Assembly (NCBI GenBank): GCA_045540975.1 | Contig: JAZQIE010000082.1 | Location: 1 to 11,809 of the forward strand | DNA from: SIG510 sp045540975 | GTDB lineage: Bacteria > Bacillota > Clostridia > Oscillospirales > JAAYXM01 | Direction: 5' to 3' | Length of the DNA stretch: 11,809 nucleotides | Notes under the pieces: model-generated | What the model was told of the DNA's origin: nothing | Seen by the model: the letters and a program-made list of their open reading frames with translations, nothing else | Databases searched by the model: none | Translations under genes and position numbers: made by a program | In this document: piece by piece, positions 1 through 6,372 of the stretch | Numbering within the stretch: the first letter of the stretch is position 1 | Layout of the letters: every line of letters begins with the position of its first letter

Positions 1-98
1 AGTACCGGGTTTCTGTTGTTTGACCGCACTTCGACAGGAGCCCGGCCAGGGATCATCCATGGCGAAAAAACAATTTTTGCCGACCAGCAAAAAAAGAC

Positions 99-126
99 TT
101 GACATTTTGCGTTTTTTTGCTATAAT
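99..126 (+). promoter_or_regulatory. Sigma-A promoter of the tRNA-Thr gene
   Basis: A perfect -35 TTGACA (99-104) and a perfect -10 TATAAT (121-126) are separated by 16 bases. The -10 ends 19 bases before the mature tRNA, which leaves a short leader. Two consensus hexamers fit the strong constitutive promoter expected of a stable RNA gene. Confidence 0.9.
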
Positions 127-145
127 AACAAAGCTGACTGCAGAT

Positions 146-221
<76 letters not shown>

Positions 222-222
222 A

Positions 223-261
223 AAAGCCTTGGAAACTTCGGTTTTCAAGGCTTTCTTTTTG
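223..261. terminator. Bidirectional intrinsic terminator (tRNA-Thr and the convergent AraC gene)
   Basis: A 14-pair hairpin joins 223-236 to 241-254 through a TTCG tetraloop, with a single G-T mismatch pair. On the plus strand it is followed by CTTTTTG, ending tRNA transcription. On the minus strand the left edge reads as a run of five T (225-221), so it also ends the AraC gene. The TAA of that gene (245-247) lies inside the right arm of the stem. Confidence 0.9.
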
Positions 262-1069
262 TTTGGGCTCTGTATTGAATCGGTGAGAGATGCACCGCCT
301 TTTTGAATACTTTATTGAAGTATGTGACTGTATTAAATCCCACTTTATTTGCAATATCGATTACTGTTCTGTCACTGTTTTGCAACAGTTCTTTTGCTGC
401 TTCAACCCTCCGCAGGTTGATGTATTCCGCAACGGTGAGATTGTTTTCTTTTTTGAACATACGCCCCAAATACGCCTTGTTATAATGAAAGATTTCCGAG
501 ATTTGGGTAACGCTGATATCAAATTCGAGATTGGAATCAATATAGTTTTTAATATTCTCATTGAGTGTTCTCGCAGGCGTACTCTGCGTGTGTTTTTCCA
601 AAAGCGTTCTGATGTGACCTTCTATCAGTTCCGCAATGATAACAAATTCATGGTGCTCAAAACCGCACTCCATCGTATCCTGTAAATGCAAATCCTCACC
701 AAGTTTCTCGCGAATGGTTTTGCTTCCGCTCTCATCTGCGACATTCCCGATGAAAATCACACACGCGACATCATTTCCGCACACAACCGGATGCATGTAT
801 TCATAGACCCCGTTGATGCAGTATCCGCCGAAGGGTTGTTTGGTCCGCAGCGCCTTTTTCAATGCCAGATTGCGGCATTTGAAGCAACGTTGATAACCGT
901 TTTTTCCTCGGCTTTTGAATCTTTCGCAAATTTGACCGGAATGGATTTGATGACTGTGTGGAAGTTTGCACAGATCGTTTCCGTAATTGCCGAAGAAACA
1001 CACCCCGATATGAAGCTTGGTCCCCCTTTGGAGATAGGTGATCATTTCATATAGACTTCGAACTTCCAT
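245..1069 (-). CDS. AraC-family regulator with PocR-like sensory domain
   Basis: This 274-aa transcription factor has two parts. Residues about 1-155 resemble the PocR ligand-binding domain, rich in cysteines (C24, C34, C48, then a C62-x2-C65 pair and C84) with the GGYC and HPV segments typical of that fold. Residues about 168-270 are an AraC double helix-turn-helix: the first HTH is around ISVTQISEIFHYNKAYLGRMFKK and the second around IDIANKVGFNTVTYFNKVFKK, ending in the usual SPIQYR. The ATG at 1069 is preceded by AGGAGT (1080-1075) at good spacing. The gene is divergent from the FAD-oxidoreductase/GH20 operon and shares a 125-base intergenic region with it, so it probably controls that operon. 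The ligand is unknown; PocR domains are known to bind small molecules such as 1,2-propanediol-type compounds. Family call secure, target inferred. Confidence 0.92.
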   Translation of the reverse strand: MEVRSLYEMITYLQRGTKLHIGVCFFGNYGNDLCKLPHSHQIHSGQICERFKSRGKNGYQRCFKCRNLALKKALRTKQPFGGYCINGVYEYMHPVVCGNDVACVIFIGNVADESGSKTIREKLGEDLHLQDTMECGFEHHEFVIIAELIEGHIRTLLEKHTQSTPARTLNENIKNYIDSNLEFDISVTQISEIFHYNKAYLGRMFKKENNLTVAEYINLRRVEAAKELLQNSDRTVIDIANKVGFNTVTYFNKVFKKAVHLSPIQYRAQTKRKP

Positions 1070-1098
1070 ATTAAACTCCTACGCATATTTTTTGATTG

Positions 1099-1127
1099 AT
1101 TATATCATTGATGTATCGTTTGTTCAA
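1099..1127 (-). promoter_or_regulatory. Promoter of the PocR-AraC gene
   Basis: On the minus strand, -35 TTGAAC (1127-1122) and a perfect -10 TATAAT (1104-1099) are separated by 17 bases, just upstream of the AGGAG ribosome binding site. The -35 overlaps the candidate -35 of the divergent operon. Confidence 0.8.
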
Positions 1128-1132
1128 TACAT
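1111..1132. promoter_or_regulatory. Inverted repeat in the divergent promoter region (candidate operator)
   Basis: ATGTAT (1111-1116) and ATACAT (1127-1132) form a dyad with a 10-base spacer, centred in the minus-strand promoter and touching the overlapping -35 boxes. The position suits a regulator controlling both directions, but six-base arms in AT-rich DNA can arise by chance, and AraC proteins often use direct repeats. Confidence 0.3.
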
Positions 1133-1151
1133 TGTTTCCATAAGATAAGAT
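1123..1151 (+). promoter_or_regulatory. Candidate promoter of the FAD-oxidoreductase/GH20 operon
   Basis: A weak -35 TTCAAT (1123-1128) lies 17 bases from -10 TAAGAT (1146-1151). A second, overlapping TAAGAT sits at 1141-1146. The poor -35 would fit a promoter that needs an activator, and an AraC-type activator gene lies next door. Confidence 0.45.
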
Positions 1152-1194
1152 TTTTCCGCAATGTTTTGAAATAATAGTTGTGAGGTGATACGGT

Positions 1195-2454
1195 ATGAAA
1201 AACAAGTATGAACTGATTGTAGCAGGCGGCGGGTTTGCCGGGTTTGCAGCGGCGGTGGCTGCCGCAAAAGAAGGTGTGGACGTGCTGCTCATTGAGCGAA
1301 ACAACTGTCTTGGCGGAGCGGCGGCAAACGCATTGGTCATGCCGTTTATGAAGTACTGGACCAACCACCCGGAAACAAAAGAACGGGAGTATCTCTGCGG
1401 AAATCTCTTTTTGGAGATCACGGATGAACTCAAAAAACTCTCCGGAATCATGGACACAAAGTCGGATTTCGACGAGGAGATTTTGAAACTGGTTCTCAAC
1501 CGAATGGCAATCAAATACGGTGTCACACTTTTGTTTCACACAACTGTGACCGAAACCGTGGTGCAAGACGGGAAGGTGGAATCTGTCAAAGCATACGGAA
1601 AATCCGGTACACTTGAGTTTTATGCGGATCATTTTATTGATGCGACCGGGGATGCGGAATTGTGCGCACTTTCCGGCTGTGAATTCAATTTGGGAAGAGA
1701 GAGTGACAATCTTTGCCAGCCGATGACACTTTGTTTCCGTATTGGCGGTGTGAATAAAACAGAATTCCGAAAAAACAGAACCATGATCGACCCATTGTAT
1801 CGTGAGTTTCAGAAAAAGGGGCTCATCAAGAATCCGCGTGAAAACCTCTTGATATTTGATACGCTAAACGACGGGGTTTTGCATATCAACAGCACCAGAA
1901 TCGTAAGGAAAAATCCGACCGACCCGTTTGAATTGACCACGGCGGAAATCGAGGCCAGAGAGCAGGTTTTTGAACTTCACGGGTTTTTGAAAGACAACAT
2001 CCCGGGGTTTGAACACGCGCGTGTGCTGTCTACCGCAATGCATATCGGCATCCGAGAAAGCCGAAAAATCGTTGGCGAATATGTGCTGACCGAGCAGGAT
2101 TTACTTTCTCTTGCACGGTTTGACGATGCGATTGCGCATGCAAACTACGCAATCGACATTCACAATCCCGAAGGCGGCGGCACATACTGGCATGAATTCA
2201 AATCCGGCGAGTGGTATGAAATCCCCTACCGTTGCCTGATTCCGAAAGGAATGAAAAACCTGCTTGCCGCAGGCAGATGCATCTCCTCCACCCACGAGGC
2301 GCAGGCTTCTTACCGAATCATGCCGTTTTGCTGTGAATTGGGGCAAGCGGCAGGCTGTGCGGTTGCGGTTGCAAAAGAGGATGAAACCCCACTCCGCAGC
2401 ATTGATGTGAAAAAACTCCAAAAAAAGCTTCGCACGGAAAGGTTTGTGATATAA
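1195..2454 (+). CDS. FAD-dependent oxidoreductase (FAD_oxidored, PF12831-like)
   Basis: This 419-aa flavoprotein has an N-terminal Rossmann fold: GGGFAG at 11-16 is the GxGxxG dinucleotide motif, and E34 at the end of the second strand should bind the FAD ribose. A second FAD motif is DATGDAE (149-155). GIRESR (285-290) and the C-terminal AAGRCISSTHEA...GQAAG block (358-387) are hallmarks of the family found in many carbohydrate-use loci. No signal peptide or membrane segment is visible, so it is probably cytoplasmic. The start is set by GAGGTG at 1182-1187, seven bases before the ATG. The stop is followed after one base by the GH20 start, so the two are coupled. The substrate is unknown; oxidation of a sugar or sugar-derived compound released by GH20 is an inference from context only. 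Confidence 0.88.
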   Translation: MKNKYELIVAGGGFAGFAAAVAAAKEGVDVLLIERNNCLGGAAANALVMPFMKYWTNHPETKEREYLCGNLFLEITDELKKLSGIMDTKSDFDEEILKLVLNRMAIKYGVTLLFHTTVTETVVQDGKVESVKAYGKSGTLEFYADHFIDATGDAELCALSGCEFNLGRESDNLCQPMTLCFRIGGVNKTEFRKNRTMIDPLYREFQKKGLIKNPRENLLIFDTLNDGVLHINSTRIVRKNPTDPFELTTAEIEAREQVFELHGFLKDNIPGFEHARVLSTAMHIGIRESRKIVGEYVLTEQDLLSLARFDDAIAHANYAIDIHNPEGGGTYWHEFKSGEWYEIPYRCLIPKGMKNLLAAGRCISSTHEAQASYRIMPFCCELGQAAGCAVAVAKEDETPLRSIDVKKLQKKLRTERFVI

Positions 2455-2455
2455 C

Positions 2456-4180
2456 ATGAAACTCATTCCAAGCCCCAAAAAAATTGAAATCAAAGACGGT
2501 TTTTTGAAAAACAAAATCCTCAACATCGCAGAAATGCCGACCGACGGGCGCATTCAAAGCGCATTAGGGTACTTTTCTTTGGGCGCAGACGGTACACCTT
2601 TGGAGTTGTCAATCGGGGTCTGCGATGATGAGCGTTACACAATTGATATTGACGAGAAAAAGATCAGGCTTACTTCCAACGGACCTGCCGGCGCGTTTTA
2701 TGCCATCCAGACACTGCGGCAGATATTTGCAAACGAGCAAGTCCCCTGCTGTTTTATCGAAGATGCGCCCGACTTTAAGCACCGCGGATTTTATCACGAT
2801 GTAACACGCGGCAAAGTCCCGAAAGTGGAAACAATCAAAAAACTCATCGATGAGATGGCGTATTATAAACTCAACTCCTTGCAACTGTATGTGGAACACA
2901 CCTTTGAATTCAAGGAATTTGCCGACAGCATCGTTAGGACCGGGTATCTTTCCGCAAGCGAATTGCGGGAAATTGATGCCTATTGCCGCGAGCATTTCAT
3001 TGAATTCATCCCCTCTTTGGCAACGTTCGGGCATTTATACGAGTTATTGGAAAAAGAGGAATACCGTCATCTCCGTGAAATCGAAGACTTTGAAAGCTCT
3101 CTGTTTTTCTGGGAAAACAGGATGCGGCATCACACCATCGACCCCACAAAAGAAGAAAGTTTTGAACTGATAAAAAGTTTGATTGATCAGTATGCGGTGT
3201 GTTTTTCTTCGAACAAATTCAACATCTGCTGCGATGAAACCTTTGATTTGAAGGATGGAAAGCACAAGGGTGAAGATACAGGCAAACTGTAACTTGATTT
3301 TGTCAGAAAGATCATCGAATATTTGCAAAGCAAGGGCAAAGAGGTGCTCATGTGGGCGGATATTTTGCTCAATCATCCCGAGCAGATTGACAAATTGCCG
3401 ACCGGTGTTTCCCTGCTCAACTGGTATTATTGGAGCGAGCCCGACGAGAAAACATTCGAAGCGATTCAAAACGCGAACCGACCGCAAATCGTTTGTCCCG
3501 GCACGGGAAGCTGGATGGGCTTTTGCGAACTGGTGGAAACCGAGATTGAAAACATCTGCAAGATGGCAGATTTGGGCTACCGACACGGTGCAGAAGGTGT
3601 GTTGAACACCAATTGGGGCGACTGGGGAAATCCCTGCAGTTTGGAGCTTGCGATGTTTGGACTCGTGCTGGGTGCGGCAAAATCGTGGAACGTTTCCACC
3701 CGTGTCGATGCAGATTATTTCGACGCGGTCAACGCATTGCTCTACAAGCACAGCAATGCCACCGACTACTTAAAGCGCGTCTCCGATTGCACCGCAAACA
3801 TAAGATGGGAACTCTTTGCAAAGTGCTATGCGAATATCATAACAGACGGAAACACATATGACATTGCCTACCCGTCGGCAGAAGAACTGCAGTCGGCAAT
3901 CATAGAATGTCAAGCGGTGATGGATGCGGTTTCGGGCGAAATTTGGGAAGAATCCCGATTTCAAACCCAGCTTCTTTTATCCGCCGAAGCGGTGGCGATC
4001 ATGGCGGAGCACATGGCGGTACTTGCAGGATATACACGAAAAAAAGAATGTGACACGCAGTCTTGGCTTGCAAAATATCGCAAATCCTGGCTGGATGCAA
4101 ACAAAGAGAGCGAACTGATCGAGATTGAAAAGGCGTTTCTTATAATTGATGCACAAACAACTTCCCTTTGCAACGAATAG
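2456..4180 (+). pseudogene. GH20 beta-N-acetylhexosaminidase, interrupted by one in-frame TAA
   Basis: The reading frame encodes a family 20 glycosidase of the usual length (573 sense codons plus one internal stop). Residues 1-95 are the small GH20b domain. The TIM barrel starts near residue 107 (FKHRGFYHDVTRG), and the catalytic pair is D260-E261 in NICCDETFDL: in GH20 the Asp orients the substrate acetamido group and the Glu is the acid/base. Codon 279 (3290-3292) is TAA, after which the frame continues without a shift as LDFVRKIIEYL, then the aromatic motifs MWAD, NWYYW and NTNWGDWG of the sugar-binding site, and a C-terminal helical domain ending at 4180. The upstream product (278 aa, 2456-3292) would lack half the barrel and should be inactive. 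A restart at TTG 3323 or ATG 3350 has no ribosome binding site. Coupled to the FAD oxidoreductase gene. Intact function would be exo-release of GlcNAc or GalNAc. Confidence 0.9.
3290..3292 (+). other. Premature in-frame TAA in the GH20 gene
   Basis: The codons read GGC-AAA-CTG-TAA-CTT-GAT-TTT, i.e. GKL-stop-LDF. From memory, GH20 relatives have Tyr in a (L/V)YLDF segment here, so TAT or TAC to TAA by one substitution is the simplest origin. No frameshift is needed. UAA is not a selenocysteine or pyrrolysine codon and is the least leaky stop. Confidence 0.9.
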
Positions 4181-4217
4181 AAAACCACCGGCTTAGCCGG
4201 TGGTTTTTTATTTTTTG
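4181..4217. terminator. Bidirectional terminator between GH20 and the GH36-like gene
   Basis: A perfect 12-pair stem joins AAAACCACCGGC (4181-4192) to its complement (4196-4207) around a TTA loop. It begins directly after the GH20 stop codon. The plus side is followed by a strong T-rich tract. Read on the minus strand, the arm ends in TTTT, so it also serves the convergent gene whose stop is at 4229. Confidence 0.92.
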
Positions 4218-4228
4218 TTTTTTCGGTT

Positions 4229-6259
4229 TTAATTGAAGCGGACGGTGAAGTGTCTCAACTCGTTTTGCGGTGCGGTGACGGTGAGTTTCAGAAGATTCCC
4301 TTCAAAGGCGACCGCGTCAAAGCCATTTTGCGATGCAAAGGTATAGCCGCCGGGGACACGAATTGACACGGTATACAAGTCCTGCCCCACCAATTCGGAA
4401 GAGATGGACAGTGTGCACTCGTCTTCGTTCCACACCGTTCTTTTCAGTTCAATGACGCCTTGGGTCACATGGCGACTTGTACTGACGATTTGCGGTGTGT
4501 CGGTCTTTTCTCTGATTGCATATATTTTGGTTTCAAACGGTTTCAAAACCGCGGTGAGGCATTTCCCCTCTTGCAACTCACCCGAATAATACTCATATGC
4601 AATCGGGGTTTCCGTCTCAATCCCCAAGGCATCCAGGGACACGGTTTCAGTCTTTGGGGTGTCTGTTGTATTAAACACACTGACCAGATGGTAGCACAGC
4701 ACCTCGGTATCCACCGCCAAAGCGGTCAGCATCACGTCTCTCTGCTCTGTCCGCCCAAAATCCATGGTATGGATGTCGAGTGCGGGGATGGAGCGGCGCA
4801 GAATTTCAACCCGTTCTGCGGGCAGTTCGGGTAAATCGTCCCCCAAGGTGACAGGAAGCCCCAGCATGGAAACAAAGGCGGTACGGGACTTAAGCTGTTC
4901 CATTGTGCCGAATTCCTCACGCGCGATGACACAGTCCGCGTCGTTATAAAACACCACGTTATGGAACGGATAATAACGCATGGTACGTTTGACCGCATTT
5001 TCAACAAACTCCTCCCATGCAAAGACATCCGCGCCGATTCTCGCCGCGTCAAACAGTTCGCACGCCCACAAAATATCAGAGTCTTGAATCGCACAGCAGG
5101 AAAGCAGATAGCGGTCTTTCCCCAAGACCTCACGCGTCTTGGAAACCACGTTGCGATAGACCTCTTTGGTGGTTAGCTCCGGGCGGTGCATCTTCTCGTG
5201 ATGTCGCTCATGCGCACGGATTCCGGGCGCCAAGGTATCAAACTTGACCCCCTCAAAGCCCCACGCATCCACTTGCCTCAGTGCCATGGGCAGGTATTCA
5301 TTGAGATAGGTCGGGTGGGAGAAATCAAAGAAATAATCGCCGCACCAAAACGGGTCATCGTCTGTCAGCAGGATTTCGGGGTGCGCTCTCATATAGTCAT
5401 TTTCCGAGCGTTCGGTGGAAAACCCGATCCAAAGAGATGGGACAAGACCAAAGCGCTTAATTTGTTCGGTCAAATACCGAAGCCCGTTCGGATAACGGAT
5501 CGCATCCGGCTTCAAGTTGTCCGCAACGCCGCTGTCGTGACACCATTCCCAATCAATCCAAACGGTGTCCACGCCGTAGCGGTTTAAGTTCTCGTGCAGC
5601 CACTTTGTATTTTGCAGCACCCGAGCCTCATTGACCTCAAACTTCAGCGCATACCAAGTCATCCAGCCGACCGGCGGCTTTTGGAAGGTTGCATTTTTAT
5701 TGATGGGTGCATAGCAGATTTTGTATCGTCTCTCGTAAAGCTTCTCTTCCAGCCGAAGTGAAGCCTTCTCCTGCACCGATGCATTGATTTCGTACCGCTT
5801 TGTTGCGCGGTTAAAACAAAAGCGTTTTCCGCACACACCGTCCACAATCAGTCCGCGGTCTGTCGAAAGCTCGAACAGCATATCGTCCAGCGCGGTACAC
5901 GCGGTACCGTAGCCTGCACGGAAAAAGCTATGCCCTTTGAGACTCATGGGTCGGGCGCCCTCACCGAAGCCGGAAGTACCAACCATCCGAAGCGACTCGG
6001 AAACGGTTACGCAAACCCCGTTATCACCGACCGAAAGCAGCACCGAATGTGTTTCTTCCCCATCCCGATAGCTTGCGGTCAGGTCATAAGACTCCAACGC
6101 CCATTCGGTCTCCGCGCGGTCAAATAAGAGCTTCTCCCCGTTTTTCAGAAAGCACAGATTCTCCGCCAAAAGCGTTTGTCCGCAACGCACGGTGAACTCC
6201 GAAGTATCCAAATCCAGCTTGACCCAATAATCCGCATAAGTGACATATTGACAACTCAT
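4229..6259 (-). CDS. Clan GH-D glycoside hydrolase (GH36-like), putative alpha-galactosidase
   Basis: The protein is 676 aa. Numbered from the ATG at 6259, a beta-sandwich N-terminal region (about 1-190) precedes a TIM barrel beginning at GWMTWYALK (about 198-206). Barrel signatures are VDTVWIDWEW (230-239), GVKFD with nucleophile D341, and RIGADV with acid/base D411; KxD and RxxxD are the paired catalytic motifs of GH27/GH36 enzymes. A beta-rich C-terminal region follows from about 505. No signal peptide is seen. The frame is open back to TTG 6274, but GGAGGA (6272-6267) lies inside that extension and eight bases before ATG 6259, so 6259 is the start. The gene has its own promoter and stands alone. 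Retaining alpha-galactosidase activity is the best guess; alpha-N-acetylgalactosaminidase is possible given the GH20 neighbour. It is diverged from classical long GH36 enzymes. Confidence 0.85.
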   Translation of the reverse strand: MSCQYVTYADYWVKLDLDTSEFTVRCGQTLLAENLCFLKNGEKLLFDRAETEWALESYDLTASYRDGEETHSVLLSVGDNGVCVTVSESLRMVGTSGFGEGARPMSLKGHSFFRAGYGTACTALDDMLFELSTDRGLIVDGVCGKRFCFNRATKRYEINASVQEKASLRLEEKLYERRYKICYAPINKNATFQKPPVGWMTWYALKFEVNEARVLQNTKWLHENLNRYGVDTVWIDWEWCHDSGVADNLKPDAIRYPNGLRYLTEQIKRFGLVPSLWIGFSTERSENDYMRAHPEILLTDDDPFWCGDYFFDFSHPTYLNEYLPMALRQVDAWGFEGVKFDTLAPGIRAHERHHEKMHRPELTTKEVYRNVVSKTREVLGKDRYLLSCCAIQDSDILWACELFDAARIGADVFAWEEFVENAVKRTMRYYPFHNVVFYNDADCVIAREEFGTMEQLKSRTAFVSMLGLPVTLGDDLPELPAERVEILRRSIPALDIHTMDFGRTEQRDVMLTALAVDTEVLCYHLVSVFNTTDTPKTETVSLDALGIETETPIAYEYYSGELQEGKCLTAVLKPFETKIYAIREKTDTPQIVSTSRHVTQGVIELKRTVWNEDECTLSISSELVGQDLYTVSIRVPGGYTFASQNGFDAVAFEGNLLKLTVTAPQNELRHFTVRFN

Positions 6260-6266
6260 TGAGCAT

Positions 6267-6272
6267 TCCTCC
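6267..6272 (-). promoter_or_regulatory. Ribosome binding site that fixes the GH36-like start
   Basis: GGAGGA on the minus strand is followed after about eight bases by ATG at 6259. It lies within the five codons that would be translated if TTG 6274 were used, which argues against the longer form. A nearer ATG (6266-6264) is out of frame and too close. Confidence 0.85.
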
Positions 6273-6298
6273 AAAAAGTTGAATCACAATTCACCCTT

Positions 6299-6326
6299 AG
6301 TATATCATGCGCGGCTCCAAAATCAA
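6299..6326 (-). promoter_or_regulatory. Promoter of the GH36-like gene
   Basis: On the minus strand, -35 TTGATT (6326-6321) and -10 TATACT (6304-6299) are separated by 16 bases. The promoter lies between the GH31 terminator hairpin and the GH36-like start, so this gene can be transcribed independently of GH31. Confidence 0.65.
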
Positions 6327-6330
6327 GTGA

Positions 6331-6366
6331 AATTTAACAGCCATCCGTGGAAATCCACGGATGGCT
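6331..6366 (-). terminator. Hairpin terminator downstream of the GH31 gene
   Basis: A perfect 12-pair stem (6339-6350 with 6355-6366, four-base loop) begins seven bases past the GH31 stop codon. On the minus strand it is followed by GTTAAATTT, a broken and weak T tract, so some read-through into the GH36-like gene is possible. Confidence 0.65.
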
Positions 6367-6372
6367 TTGTAT

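Noticed and set aside
1..102. Possible 3' end of an upstream gene (frame open from base 1 to a TGA at 100-102)
   Set aside because: Thirty-three residues with no recognisable motif. The stop overlaps the tRNA promoter -35. It is plausible but cannot be supported without upstream sequence.
3290..3292. Recoding of TAA or programmed read-through
   Set aside because: UAA is not used for selenocysteine or pyrrolysine and is the least leaky stop. Other genes in the window end normally at TAA, so a changed genetic code is not supported.
3323..4180. A separate gene starting after the GH20 stop codon
   Set aside because: It is in the same frame and continues the GH20 fold directly. The first start is TTG without a ribosome binding site. 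It is the second half of the broken gene.
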